Below, in pieces: positions 33,991 through 45,900 of a stretch of 64,000 nt of DNA. Location: contig DAINSQ010000004.1 of NCBI GenBank assembly GCA_036741235.1, forward strand, positions 1-64,000, in the 5' to 3' direction. The notes below the pieces were generated by a model. That model was given only the letters and a program-made list of their open reading frames with translations. It did no database searches and had not been told where the DNA came from. How positions within the stretch are numbered: position 1 is the stretch's first letter; the number at the start of each line of letters is the position of its first letter. The position numbers were made by a program, and so were the translations under genes. This DNA is from JABWBR01 sp036741235. GTDB taxonomy: Bacteria > Bacteroidota > Bacteroidia > Chitinophagales > Saprospiraceae.

Positions 33991-34522
33991 CCGCCATATC
34001 GGCTTCAAATGATACCTGGGTACTTTCCACAATGCGGCCAAGTTCCTTGCCGTCGCGTTGGAAAATAAAAGTAGGCACCAACTCGATATTAAAGGCCCGT
34101 TCTTCGTGATTTGGGCTTTGTTTATAGCGATCGGGGTGATTGTCGAGGCTGATTATTTGAATGTTGGTCTCTTTATAGCCCAGGAAATCGGCTATTTTGA
34201 AAAAGCGCGGCACTTCCCGCTGGCTGTCTTCGCACCATGTGCCCATAAAAACAAGCACTTTGACGCCTTTGAGCCGGCTTTTAACGGGCTCGAGCGCTTG
34301 TTCATTGACGCGGTAATTGCCGTATTCGGCATTAAACCACTTGGCATAGGTACCGCGTGTAAGACCTTCTCTGTTGATTTGCCCCAACAATATGGGTTCG
34401 TTTTCGTGCGACATCACTTCCTGGTTCATAGTGGACGCAGTTGACATACCTTGTTTTTTTGTGCCGGCACAGGCTGTCAGGCCGACGGCCAATATCGATA
34501 CTGCGATAAAGTTGAAGTTCAT
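33974..34522 (-). CDS. Thioredoxin-like lipoprotein with CxxS active site
   Basis: 182 residues. The N-terminus ends in LTACAG, a lipobox, so it is probably a lipoprotein. The thioredoxin fold begins with VKVLVFMGTWCEDSQREVPRF (about residues 85-105). The active site reads C-E-D-S, with the second Cys replaced by Ser. The cis-Pro loop ELVPTFIFQRDG is intact. A single nucleophilic cysteine favours mixed-disulfide or glutaredoxin-like chemistry rather than dithiol reduction. 32 bases downstream of the erythromycin-esterase-like gene, same direction. Confidence 0.85.
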   Translation of the reverse strand: MNFNFIAVSILAVGLTACAGTKKQGMSTASTMNQEVMSHENEPILLGQINREGLTRGTYAKWFNAEYGNYRVNEQALEPVKSRLKGVKVLVFMGTWCEDSQREVPRFFKIADFLGYKETNIQIISLDNHPDRYKQSPNHEERAFNIELVPTFIFQRDGKELGRIVESTQVSFEADMAVILAK

Positions 34523-34554
34523 AACCGTTTATTTTTATTGTGGCAAAATTGGCG

Positions 34555-35862
34555 CTATTCTTCGTATTCAAAAAGTGTTGCGCCGGGAAAAGCCAGGATG
34601 TAATCAAAACCGTAGAGGTCTTGTCCAACAGCATCAGTTGATAAATTCGGGTGTTTTTTTACGATTTTTTCCATCGTATCTTTTCCCTTGAATAACAAGG
34701 GTTGGTCTTTGTATTTTTTAAATTGGGTAAAAACAGCTTTAGTAATCTCCGTTGGATCATCGATCAACAAGTAGCGATTGGCGGCATAAGCATTTACGCA
34801 GCTTTTATAGCCGTTCACCAGACTTTCAAATTGGCCGGTGCCATTTTTGTATGCTTCATTCGAATAATAGGATGCGGGGATGTTAAACCCGAAGTTCACC
34901 AACTTAACAGACAATACCTTGCCCTTTGTATAAGGTATTTCATGGGCCAGTTTCCAGCCTTCATATTCGGGGAAATTAGCGCCTTCGGGTTTGTATATAC
35001 GGGTATGGGATGCGCCCGCCCAGATAATACTTTTACCGTTTTTGATGATATTGCCAAAAAAGGCGTCGTCGGTGAGATTGCTTACAATTCGCGCCACCCT
35101 GAGCTCCATAAATAGCGGAAATCCCGCATCTTCTCCTTGTTCCTCTATTTTCATGAACGCATTGTAAGAGGTTTTGAAGTTTTCAAATACATTTCGAACA
35201 TAGTTTTTATCAATAAAGGGGCGATCTGTAATCAGGACGTCGGCCGGCGCTGTTTGAATGACAGAATCCATAAACGACAGGATTTCGGGCGTAATCCGCC
35301 CCGCAGCCTTTATACGGGGAACCAACTCCTTGTCGCCGACCTGATTGAAGAAGGGTATGAATATTTGTCGAAGCGAATAGCTGAAATCCTGTTCAATATC
35401 AGAGCAAGCTACCGTAAGTTTTTGCTCAGGGTGTTGACTATTCCAATCGCGCAATCGGTTTAAAAAGCGCATATTTTCTTTAGTATCAAAAAAAGCGCGC
35501 AAGTAAGGCATGAGTTTTTCACCATCCGAAGTATCGCTGTTGATATAAGCATTGATATAGGACGTAGCTGAATAAGGTAGTTCCAGTACAAGCGTGTGGA
35601 AGCCGTATTTAGTGAGGTAAAATACCAGATCTTCGGTATACGATTGCAGGGTATTCATCCAGTGGCTTTCACCAATGAGCACCACTTTTTTGTCTTTTAC
35701 AGCCGCATTAATCCATCGGTAATCATTGGCGGCAACTGCCTTCGCGCCAACCGATATTCTCGCCTTTGGCGTCAGGTTATGATCGAAAAAATCACAATCG
35801 CCAGCTTCCTGACTGTTAGCAAAAAAGGGAGCGAGCAATAAGAAAAGTGTGATCCTGAGCAT
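34555..35862 (-). CDS. Erythromycin-esterase-like secreted hydrolase
   Basis: 435 residues with a signal peptide (ITLFLLLAPFFANSQ). KKVVLIGESHWMNTLQSYT (about 55-75) has the GESH signature of the erythromycin-esterase/ChaN-like group, with a buried Glu and His. SIIWAGASHTRIYKP (about 285-300) supplies another conserved His. Natural substrates are mostly unknown; antibiotic resistance should not be assumed. Probably acts outside the cytoplasm. Same direction as the thioredoxin-like gene that follows. Confidence 0.75.
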   Translation of the reverse strand: MLRITLFLLLAPFFANSQEAGDCDFFDHNLTPKARISVGAKAVAANDYRWINAAVKDKKVVLIGESHWMNTLQSYTEDLVFYLTKYGFHTLVLELPYSATSYINAYINSDTSDGEKLMPYLRAFFDTKENMRFLNRLRDWNSQHPEQKLTVACSDIEQDFSYSLRQIFIPFFNQVGDKELVPRIKAAGRITPEILSFMDSVIQTAPADVLITDRPFIDKNYVRNVFENFKTSYNAFMKIEEQGEDAGFPLFMELRVARIVSNLTDDAFFGNIIKNGKSIIWAGASHTRIYKPEGANFPEYEGWKLAHEIPYTKGKVLSVKLVNFGFNIPASYYSNEAYKNGTGQFESLVNGYKSCVNAYAANRYLLIDDPTEITKAVFTQFKKYKDQPLLFKGKDTMEKIVKKHPNLSTDAVGQDLYGFDYILAFPGATLFEYEE

Positions 35863-35900
35863 ATTATTTCTGAATAATAAAGTGATGTAATTCCTGTAGG

Positions 35901-37025
35901 CTAACTCAAATCCTTCCTGTACACTCTAAACCGCTTGTGCAACTGGGCGCCCATCTTTTCGTATTCGGCCAGCATTCGCGTATTCGTTTCGAGTACAAGG
36001 TGGGTTTCCAGGGTTTCAATGCCGGCCTGCCTGGCGCTTTCTATCATTTTCCAACCCATCAGAATATCGATACCGCGCCCCCGGTATTGTTCATCAATAG
36101 CGCCCAACATCAGGTCGAGTTGTTTGGTTGTTTTGGCTGCGCGCCAAATGTGAAATAGCCCTAGAGGAAATAACCTGCCTCTGGCCCTCTGAATGCCTTT
36201 GGTCATATTCGGCAATCCAACGATAAAAGCAATGAGCTTGTTATTTTCGTCGAGCACTACTTTCACAAAGCGGGGGTCAAGCAACATCAGGTAGCGGTCT
36301 ACCATCTCTTTTATCTCTTGATCGTCAAGAGGTTGAAAACCGTAAATGTCTTTGTAAGTATCATTAATGAGATAAAAGACAGGCCCGATATAAGGCTTGA
36401 GCTCGCTGGTTTTCTGAAATTCTATCAATTTAAAATTAGTATTTCGCTTTACACGCTCGTAAATGCGAGGGTAAAAGTCGGGGACGCCCTTTCGCAAATC
36501 AATAATAAAATCGAGGCAGTCAATTTTTTTTTCATAACCTTCAGCTTCTATCAATGCCGGCAAATAGGGCAAATTGCAGGGGGTGACAAGAATGGGCAAT
36601 TTATCAAATCCATCTATCAGCAGCCCCTCGGGATCTTTATCAGAAAAACCAAAAGGGCCTACGATTTCAGTCATGCCTTTTCTCCTGCCCCATTCCTCTA
36701 CCGTATTCAGCAACGCGCGGGCTACCTCAGGATCGTCGTAGCACTCGAAATGTTCAAATCTTACGGTTTTTTCGCCTTTGCGCTCGTTATAGGGGTGGTT
36801 GATGATACCCATGATACGGCCTACCGGCTTATCGGCTTTGTATGCCAGCCATAGACAGGTATCGCAAAAGGAAAAAGCTTTGTTTTTTTCGGGATTGTAA
36901 TAGGTCCACTCATCCATATATATCGGCGGCAACCAATTACTGTGTTTTCGGTGAATCTGCTCGGGCAGATAAATATAAGCGCGCAAATCGCTGCGACTAC
37001 CCACTGCTTTGATTGTTACCGTCAT
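35901..37025 (-). CDS. GNAT-superfamily acyltransferase
   Basis: 374 residues, longer than a single GNAT domain. The last 120 residues contain the GNAT core with LGAIDEQYRGRGIDILMG (acetyl-CoA loop RGRGI) and LETNTRMLAEYEKMGA, the usual final helix. The N-terminal half resembles a degenerate second GNAT domain (VGRIMGIINHPYNE, FGFSDKDPEGLLIDGF). Substrate unknown. Its start overlaps the PAP2 stop by 4 bases (ATGA), so it is the third gene of the DPP-IV / PAP2 / GNAT operon. Confidence 0.85.
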   Translation of the reverse strand: MTVTIKAVGSRSDLRAYIYLPEQIHRKHSNWLPPIYMDEWTYYNPEKNKAFSFCDTCLWLAYKADKPVGRIMGIINHPYNERKGEKTVRFEHFECYDDPEVARALLNTVEEWGRRKGMTEIVGPFGFSDKDPEGLLIDGFDKLPILVTPCNLPYLPALIEAEGYEKKIDCLDFIIDLRKGVPDFYPRIYERVKRNTNFKLIEFQKTSELKPYIGPVFYLINDTYKDIYGFQPLDDQEIKEMVDRYLMLLDPRFVKVVLDENNKLIAFIVGLPNMTKGIQRARGRLFPLGLFHIWRAAKTTKQLDLMLGAIDEQYRGRGIDILMGWKMIESARQAGIETLETHLVLETNTRMLAEYEKMGAQLHKRFRVYRKDLS

Positions 37026-37666
37026 GGCTTTTCATTTTGCCCGGCGGCCAAAGGGATCAGCTTTGCCGTCGCATTTGCGCAAAGGTACGCGATAGGAACT
37101 GCGGCAACAATATCCACTGTGTAATGAATATGTTGCAACAACAAGGTTATGACCATCAATACAACTACCCCTCCCGCTATCCGTTTTTCGGTCTTTCCCG
37201 GCAAACATTTGTATATCAAAAATGCGGTAGCCGTATGTCCCGAAAAAAAGAGGTCTTTCGTAACCGCAATACCGCCATAAAACACCGGTACAAAAGGATC
37301 GACCAGAGGTACTAAATCAACCGGCGGATCAAGCGGCGTTATCCACAAGGTGAAAACACGCACAATCAACAGCAGGGTATAACCAGTGAGAAAATGGATC
37401 AATACCGCCGGAGTAAGCAGACATCTGGCTATAGTATAAATAACCGGCACATAGATCAGAACAAATATCGGCCCTGACAAATCCATAGCGGGCAGTGCAT
37501 TTAACACTGGGTCAAACAGCAGAGCGCCAGGCCGGGCCTGCAAATAAGCGAAAAATGCAGGTATTTGCGCCGCGCAATACAACAACAGCGCCAGCGTACC
37601 CACGCTCACGACGATGAAGCCGCGCCGCTTTAATGCAACGCGCCACCGTGCTTTTACTTCCTCCAA
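37022..37666 (-). CDS. PAP2/sphingomyelin-synthase-like phosphatase
   Basis: 214 residues with about six membrane segments. DLFFSGHTATAFLIY (about residues 137-151) and QHIHYTVDIVAAVPIAY (about 178-195) supply the two catalytic His and the Asp of the PAP2_C group. KATR-type motifs of classic PAP2 are absent, which fits the sphingomyelin-synthase-like subgroup. Probably a lipid phosphatase or phosphotransferase with its active site on the periplasmic face. One base after the DPP-IV gene and overlapping the acetyltransferase start. Confidence 0.85.
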   Translation of the reverse strand: MEEVKARWRVALKRRGFIVVSVGTLALLLYCAAQIPAFFAYLQARPGALLFDPVLNALPAMDLSGPIFVLIYVPVIYTIARCLLTPAVLIHFLTGYTLLLIVRVFTLWITPLDPPVDLVPLVDPFVPVFYGGIAVTKDLFFSGHTATAFLIYKCLPGKTEKRIAGGVVVLMVITLLLQHIHYTVDIVAAVPIAYLCANATAKLIPLAAGQNEKP

Positions 37667-37667
37667 T

Positions 37668-39878
37668 TTACTCTCCCTTCAAGTGTGTTTCCAGATAATC
37701 GAAATACGTTTTCTGCAAAAGCGTATAACTCTGAAAATCATAGGCAACACTGTGATCTCCCGGAGGATAAATCCGAAGGTCTACGTCTTTGCCGGCGTCG
37801 AGCAGGGCGCGAAGCAATTGGAAGGTATTGGCAACATGCACGTTGTCATCCATCAAAGAATGAACAAGCAGCATTTTGCCTTTCAGGTTTTTTGCATAAG
37901 TGATAGGCGCCGAGTTTTTGTATTTTTCATCGTTTTCGGGCAATAACCCCATGTAGCGTTCGGCATAGATATTGTCGTAGAGCCGCTGGTCTGTCACCGG
38001 CGCCGCTACAATACCCACTCGAAATACATCGGGGTGGGTGAGCATGGTATAACTGGAGGTATACCCCCCATAACTATGGCCCTGGATCGCCATTCGAGAG
38101 CCGTCAATCCAGGAGAATTTATTGACGAGATATTTGGCTGTTTCTGCAAAATCGAGGCTTTCATACACGCCCAGTTTCTCATACACCACCTCCATGAATT
38201 TTTGCCCATACCCGCCACTGCCGCGGTTATTGACGCTCGCCACAACATAGCCCTGTTGCGACAAGTATTGCTCCCATGCGCTGGCGCCAAATTCATTGTA
38301 TACCGATTGCGCCCCCGGGCCGCCGTATATAGACATCACCAACGGATATTTTTTCTGCTCGTCAAAATCGAGTGGCTTTACGAGATAGATATCAATGGCC
38401 TGGCCGTCGCTGGTGGCAATCTGCATCAATTCACGGGGCACATAGGCGTTGGTTTGAAGGAATTTAGCCGTATTTTCATTGGCTTCCAATACCTTTATCA
38501 ATCTGCCGTCGGTGGCCCGCAGTTCTACCTGTTTGTGGCGATTAACGCTTGAGTGGTTGTCGATGTAGTATATGCCGTTGGGCGACATATTGATGCGGTG
38601 GCGGCCTTCTGCCTCGGTGAGGCGTCGCTTGCCGCTGCCGTCAACGCCAATTGCGTACAATTGCCGCTCCAGCGGCGAAGCTTCCGTTGAGGTATAATAA
38701 ATGATACCATTTTGCGTGTCTACGTTTTCCACACGAACTACATCCCAATTACCTTTAGTGACCTGATTGATTAATTTGCCGTCATAGTTGTAACGGTAGA
38801 GGTGGTTGTAGCCATCGCGGCCCGAAATCCAGTAAAATTCTTCGCCTGCCTTTGGGAAATAACAATAGTGAAGAATGCCTGCAAAGAAATCAAATACATC
38901 GATCCAGCCGTCTTCGTCTTTTTCTTCCATAATCTTGCGGGCGGCGCCGGTAGCGGCGTCAGCCATATACAGACTCATGTGGTTTTGCTTGCGGTTGAGG
39001 TGCATTACCGCGAGCTGACCTGGCTTAGAGGTCCAATAGATACGGGGAATATAGCCTCCTGCCAGATCTACATTCACCCACTTCGTCTTACGCGTTTTCA
39101 TGTCGATTATGCCGATGCGAACAGGCGGCGCGGGGTCGCCTACACGGGGATACGGTATCTTGGAATATTCGGCATGCGAGCCGGTGAAATCGGTCATCTG
39201 GTAAATCGGAATCTGGCGCTCGTCAGTCTGCCAAAACGCAATATACCGGCTGTCGGGCGACCAATCCCAAGCCTGCACCAGGCCGAATTCTTCTTCATAT
39301 ACCCAGCCGTAACGGCCATTGTAGAAGTTGGTTTGCGCGTCTTTGGTGAGCTGCTGTTCTTTCTTTTTAGCGAGATCGTAAACATAGAGGTTGCCGCCGC
39401 GCTCGTATGCAGCCAGTTGGCCGTTGGGCGAAAGTTGCGCCGTACGGGCATCTTTGGCGACCAATTGCAGCTGCTTATCGGCCAGATTGTAGAGATAATA
39501 ATCAGCCTCTCCCGAGTTGCGCCAAACAGGCCGGAAATTGGTGCGAAACATCAGGTATTTGAAATCTGCCGACCAGTTGAACTGATTGTAATTGAAGGCC
39601 TTGTCTGACCCGGGAAACTTCAATCCCTCGGCGGAAAAAGCCGTCTCTTCCTGTCCGGTGGCAGGGTCATAGGTCTTGATGACGCCCGACGTGCCCGATG
39701 GAATAAACGAAAACCTGGCGCCGCCGTCAATCCAGTTTACACTGGCAGGGCCGTTGCGCCCCGACAACACACCGCCGCGCTGCAAGGCTTCGGTCAGGCT
39801 CTGAAATCGCTGTTGCTGCTGGGCTAGCAAAAAAAATGGAAAACACAAAATGATGGTTAGGGATAGCAAAAGTCGCAT
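37668..39878 (-). CDS. Dipeptidyl peptidase IV (S9B family)
   Basis: About 736 residues from the ATG at 39876-39878, chosen because it directly precedes the signal peptide RLLLSLTIILCFPFFLLAQ. The beta-propeller (about 50-490) includes YGWVYEEEFGLVQAWDWSPD, the double-Glu region that anchors the substrate N-terminus in DPP-IV. The C-terminal alpha/beta hydrolase has Ser in QGHSYGGY (about 599), Asp in SLMDDNVH (about 678) and His in PGDHSVAY (about 709). Removes X-Pro or X-Ala dipeptides from the N-terminus of peptides, probably in the periplasm or outside the cell. First gene of a tight three-gene operon. Confidence 0.95.
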   Translation of the reverse strand: MRLLLSLTIILCFPFFLLAQQQQRFQSLTEALQRGGVLSGRNGPASVNWIDGGARFSFIPSGTSGVIKTYDPATGQEETAFSAEGLKFPGSDKAFNYNQFNWSADFKYLMFRTNFRPVWRNSGEADYYLYNLADKQLQLVAKDARTAQLSPNGQLAAYERGGNLYVYDLAKKKEQQLTKDAQTNFYNGRYGWVYEEEFGLVQAWDWSPDSRYIAFWQTDERQIPIYQMTDFTGSHAEYSKIPYPRVGDPAPPVRIGIIDMKTRKTKWVNVDLAGGYIPRIYWTSKPGQLAVMHLNRKQNHMSLYMADAATGAARKIMEEKDEDGWIDVFDFFAGILHYCYFPKAGEEFYWISGRDGYNHLYRYNYDGKLINQVTKGNWDVVRVENVDTQNGIIYYTSTEASPLERQLYAIGVDGSGKRRLTEAEGRHRINMSPNGIYYIDNHSSVNRHKQVELRATDGRLIKVLEANENTAKFLQTNAYVPRELMQIATSDGQAIDIYLVKPLDFDEQKKYPLVMSIYGGPGAQSVYNEFGASAWEQYLSQQGYVVASVNNRGSGGYGQKFMEVVYEKLGVYESLDFAETAKYLVNKFSWIDGSRMAIQGHSYGGYTSSYTMLTHPDVFRVGIVAAPVTDQRLYDNIYAERYMGLLPENDEKYKNSAPITYAKNLKGKMLLVHSLMDDNVHVANTFQLLRALLDAGKDVDLRIYPPGDHSVAYDFQSYTLLQKTYFDYLETHLKGE

Positions 39879-39997
39879 TGATAAGGGTTTTGTTGCAAAA
39901 ATCATAACTGCTAAAGTACGGGATGAATCCCGGCTTTCGCTGTATTTTAACAATTGTTAACACCGCGACTGTTGCTATCTCTAACCTTGTCTTTTCT

Positions 39998-42900
39998 TTA
40001 TCTCACAATTCCCACATCTCCTTTATCTTCAAAGCTTACCAACTGACCACAGCGGAAGACTATAGCCTTTAAGTGCCATACATAGACGCCGGGATTCATG
40101 GCCTTGCCCCGGTAATCGCCATCCCAACCGGCAGTATAGTCATCTGAACTATACAACATATTACCCCAACGGTCGAAAACATTGAGCTGGAATTCTTCTA
40201 CCTGTACGCCCTCGCCTGTAAATACCTGAAAAAGGTCGTTGATGCCGTCGCTGTTAGGAGAGAAGGCATTGGGAATATAAAAAATGCCGAGTTTACCCCT
40301 CACTTCCGGCACTACTGATACCGACTGGCCGACGGCCTCGCAGTCATTGCTCACTTGCAGGTTGTATACCCCTGCGGCAGTAACTATCCGTGTTGCTGTA
40401 GTGTCGCCATTATCCCAAAGATAACTGATTTGACCTACCAGCCCCGATAGTATGTTGACGCCTATTTCGACCTGCAACTCATTGCATGGCAAGATAAATT
40501 CCTCGGTACTCAGGCGCAGCGATTCAAGGGTAGGTACGGCAACAGTATTTTCGCTTTCGCAACCGTTGGCATCTCTGACGACAACGAGATAGTCGCCTGC
40601 CTCGACCGCTGAAAAATCAGCTTCCTGCTGAAAGGTATTACCATCTATGGAATATTCAAACGGCCCATTGCCGTTAACATTGGCTACCCTAATGGCGCCA
40701 GTGCCGCTATTGGGACAACTTGCCGTGCTGCTCGCACTGAAGTCCGGCGCAGGCAATGCCGATACGCTCACTATTATTACAGAATCGCACCCCTGCTGGT
40801 CAGACAGTGTAATGGTTTGAGTTTCTCCAGCATTGATGGTTATTCCGTTAAAATCAATCGAGGCGCCCTCGCAAGCCTGAAAAGCTAATTGTGTGGTATC
40901 TACTACCAAAGCGCTCACGCTAACACGGACAATAGAATCGCATCCCGCCTGTCCCTGTCCGGCAAGCACAAATTCAGCAGTATCGCCGGCTTGCAAGGTA
41001 GTGCCCTGGTAAGTGATGGTTTCTCCGGGACAAGTTAAGAGCTGCAAATCCGAGGTGTCGGGGAATAGCTCAACCACCGTCACCGTCACAATCGAATCGC
41101 AACCGACACTGTTGGTAAGCGTCACGCTGGTCTGGCTTCCTGGTAACAGGGTTTGCCCATTGTAAGTTACCGTAGTGCCCGTACAGGCTTCCAATTGCTC
41201 AATTCCGGTACTGGTAGGCAACGCGGAGACCGTGACGGTTACCACTGAGTCGCAACCGACGCTATTGGCGAAAGTGAAGTCGACCTGATCGCCAACATTT
41301 AAAGTAATTCCATTGTATACTAAAGGCTCACCGGGACAACTCTGTAAGGAAACACTGCCTGTACTGGTGGGCAACGCCGACACCGTTACAGTGACTATCG
41401 AATCGCAGCCCAGACTGTTGGCAAGTGTGAATGCAACCTGGTCGCCTACCCCGAGTGCTGTACCATTGTAATCAATGGTCGTGCCTGGACAAGTTTGCAG
41501 GGCCAAACTGGTAGCATCAGTAGGCAAGGCTGTCACAGATACAGTAACCACCGAATCGCAACCCAGGCTGTTGGTAAACGTAAAAGGTATTTGATCGCCC
41601 ACAGTCAATGCAGTGCCATTATAGTCTATCGTGGTACCAGGACAGGTCTGCAGGGTTAAACTGGATGCGTCTGTTGGCAAGGCCAATACGCTTACCGATA
41701 TGATGGAATCACAACCGTATTGATTGGTGTAAATAAAATCCTGCTGATCGCCTACAGCAAGGCTGATGCCCTCGTATGTAACCTGATCGCCGGGGCAAGC
41801 GCTCAAATCAACGACCATAGTTTGCGAAGGAAGCATAGTAATTGCCACATTTTCGAGCGAATCGCAGCCCGACAGCGCTTGGTGTTGTATGCTGAAGGTA
41901 GTATCCATTGCGTAGGTTTGCCCCTGGTATACAACAGATTCACCCTCACAGAAACTCAAAACAGTATTGCTGCTGATCAGCGGGCACAGCTTGAGTAACC
42001 AATCGACGGCAATACCTCCGGGACAGCCTGACAACGTTGAATCAACCTGAACGTATATTGGCTGATAGTTGGAAGGCAGTGACAAAGTATCTAATACCAT
42101 CGTATAATCGTTGGCAGTGGCGTTAACCCAGATATAGCTGCCGTTGTCTGCCAGGAGCAAAGTATCGACTTGCAGGGCAGGATCGGAAATAAAGATCCCT
42201 CCGCCGTTAAACAACGTATCGCTGAGGTCGATGATGCCGTTGTCATTGACATCCACATAAATCGACCCGCTGATCGTACCGTAACCGGGAAAAAGATCGA
42301 GGTTGAGGTCGGCAGAAGTCAATTGACAGCCCAACGCGTCGGTCACTTCAAGGGTATAATTGCCGCTTTGCATAGGCGCCAGGTTGAGCATAGTGCCTTC
42401 CGGGGCGGCAATAGCATTACCGTTGAGGTACCACTGATAACTCACAGCGCCCAAAATTGGCGGCACACAAATGGTATCGGGCAGACACCGGGTATGGCAC
42501 CCTGAAGGAACTTGCTTAACATTGGGGCCTTTCTGGACGTTTACCGTATTACTCTGCGCCTGGCAGCCAAAACTATTGACCGCCACGGCGTAATAATTGC
42601 CGGCCAGGGTATTGATAATACTTGGCCCCGTTTGACCTGTACTCCAAAAGTAATTCACCCCGCTTTCCGGCGTGTCTACTGAAAAAGTGATGGGCGTGCT
42701 TTCGCACAATAATCCGGTAGGTTGGGTGCTAATCTGTAAGTCCACGGGGTTGGGATTTACATTCACCACAAAAGGACCTACAACGGCGCTACACCCATTA
42801 ATCTGATTAACAACAGTAAGAGATATATCGTGTTGCCCTTCCGACAGCAAATTGCCCCTGTCTTCTGAAAATTCAGCTACCTGGCCGCTCTGTCCCGTTG

Positions 42901-45900
42901 ACCATTGATAAGAATAGCCCAAACCGCCGCCGATAGCCTCCAGATAAACCGGTTCGCCATAACAAACCTGCAATGTATCATAATAAAAAGCCACCTGTTG
43001 GCCGGATTCGTCAAGTTCGTAAGCCCTGATATCAGAATAAGGAGCCGCAATCATCTGTAAATTGACGGGATTGGGGCTATAGGTACAACCCTGGGCATTG
43101 GTTACAGTAACCCGATAAGCCCCTGGAGATCCGGCGAGCAAATTGGAAGTTACTGCACCGTTGCTCCACGACCAGCTAACGCCGCCAGCCGGCGCTGTGA
43201 GGGTAACAGAATCGCCCTCGCAAAAAATACTGGCCGGGGCAACACTGATGTTGCCCGATAAGTTGTTGGCCGTGACGGTCACCGGCTGGTCTACCACAGC
43301 CGTGCAGCCCTGAATATCCTCTGCGCTCAATTGAACGACATAAACAAAAGAACTCTCATACGCGTGATAAGTACTGGCCAGTGTAGAAGTATTGGCATCG
43401 CCGCTGAACGGATCGCCAAAATCCCAATTTAAAGAAGCAATATCCGGAGGTACGTTGGCCTGAAATTGCAGCGGGGTCCCCTCGCAGTTCTCAACCGGCG
43501 GCGTAAAGCTGATTACCGGCGGGCTGAATACTTCCACGGGTTTTGAAATGACGGCCTGGCATCCCGTCGAACTAGTGACAGTCAACACCGCATTATACGT
43601 GCCGGGAGTATTGTAAACATGCGTTGGATTTTGCAAACCTGAAAAATTCGCGGCGCCGCTGGCCGGGTCGCCAAAATCCCATTGCCAGGATGCAATAGAA
43701 ACAAAAGGCAGGTACGTAGACCTATCGTTGAATTGAGCGGCAGCGCCAGGACAAGCCGGGTAAACGATAAAGTCTGCCGCTAATGCCACGGTATCAACGC
43801 GCAAAGTACCACAACTCACAATACTGCCTCCAATATTATAATTGGCCAGCAAAATTACTTCATGAAAACCGGCAGTAGCATAGAGGTGGTTGGGATTATC
43901 CAGCGTCGAGCTGTTGTTGGCGCCACTTTCGGGATCGTCAAAATTCCAGAATGCCGAACCAGGAATAAACAGCGGGCTGGTTATTTGGTAAGTACGGTCA
44001 TTGCAATCAAATCCAGGAATAATATCAAACGGCGTGATTAAGGCCGGATCACAGGCGCTGCCGCCGCCAGGCAATCCGCCTCCGGCCCCGCCACTGCCGC
44101 AATCGCCGAATACCTCCAATGCATTGGAAGCAGATATACAGCCGTTGACATCCGTCACCTCCACTGTGTATACGCCTGCTATTGATGCCAACAGAGACGC
44201 GGCATTAACGCCGAGCGCCATGCCGTCGCGATACCACTCGTAACTGCTGGCCGTTTGGTTGCCAATAGTGTATAAAGTAGGTTGTTCTACGTTGAGACAA
44301 CGCACTCCCGGCGTACTCAAACGAACCGATGGGGCCGGTAATACGTCTATCTGAAATGTTTCTTCACCTACACATCCAAACGCGTCAGTGACAATCACCT
44401 GGTAATAACCGGGGCCCACCGATGGCGTAGCCGCATTACTGATCACATCGCCATCCTGATCGCGCCAGATATAGCCGGCAAATGCAACACTTGTCTGTAC
44501 CTGCGCAGTCACATTATCGCAGAGCGATCCCGGATGCACAATCGTTGGGGTCGGCAGTGCCAGCACGTTCACATTATATGTGCTGGTTTGGTTGCAAATA
44601 TCCAATTCCACGGTGGCGGGGCCGGCCCTGTGCCACAACACTTCTATTTGTGCCGCCGTTGGATCGCTGATAATCGTGCCGGCATCACTGGGAGAAATAC
44701 TCCATTCATATTGTAACTGAGGTAAAACCTGTGCGCTATACTGGGCGGTGCTTTCCATACAGACGTCATTATCCCCTGAAATGGTCGGAGCTTGTACTTG
44801 CTGAATATTCAACATCACAGGAGTAGAAGCGCAACCCTGGGCGCTGGTTTGCACCACAGAAAGACTGTTGTTATTGGGAGAAGCCCAGGTCACGCTTATT
44901 CGCCTGCCCGCGCGGGTACTGGGCACGCCATTGTTAACAACCTGCCAGGAGAAATTATTGGTTGGGAAAGCAGTTGCTACTTCATAAAGATAAGGCTGGT
45001 TGGCGCAAATCTGCGTCGGGCCGATGATGGAATCTACAGGGGGGGTAACATCGGGTACGGCTACGCGAACAAATGCAGAGTCGACGCAATATTCGTTGGG
45101 CATATCCGGAAATGCCACTACCAGGTATTGCCCCTGGGGTACACTCCAGGGAACGGTTGCAGTGCTGACGGGCGCTGCCGATGTCCAGGCAATATTGCCG
45201 CCGGCGCCCTGAAGCTCCCACGACGACACCACCGGGTCGTTATTAATTGCGCTTCTGGCCGTATAGTTACTAGAGCTGCCAGGACAAGCTTCAACAGCGC
45301 CAGTAACCCTGAAGATGGGTTTTACATTCACCTCCAGCGTATCGCTGCCGCCGCACCCCAAATAACAGTGATCAATTTGGACTGCCACCCATTGCGTTTC
45401 GTCAAACGGTGTATCGTCCGCCCAATTGACCGACACTTCGTTGGCGCCTTGTCCTGCAACTATCGTCCCATATTGCGATACGCTCCATACAATATCGGCG
45501 CCATCATATGCCGGAACGCTATATAGAACACTATTACTGCGGCATGCTTTAGCAGGGCCTTCTATTTGCACATCATCTGATAAAATAGGCGCCTCAATTC
45601 TGGTGGGGCGCAAACAGGGACCGGCGCCGACGCAATTGGTCACGGATAGTTCTATCTCCCCCACATATCCGCTATTCCAGGTAATAGTAATATAGGGATC
45701 AGCAGGTCCGCCACCGTCGATAACGGCGCCATTGGGGCTAACATTCCAATCGTATGCGGCGCAAACTTCCGCAGTCGTATAGGTGACGGTAGCGCCCGGG
45801 CAAACCGCCCCGTCGCAGGTGATAGGTGGTTGACTGGTATCTTCCACTACCACCACCGCATAAGCCGTGTCCAGACAATTGCAGTCGCTGCCGGCTATCA

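Noticed and set aside
34555..35862. Macrolide resistance gene
   Set aside because: Only the broad erythromycin-esterase-like fold is supported; the signal peptide and distance from known Ere enzymes do not justify a resistance claim.
44792..45526. 244-codon plus frame inside the giant PKD protein gene
   Set aside because: Antisense to clear PKD repeats, low-complexity Arg/Gly/Ile composition, no motif.
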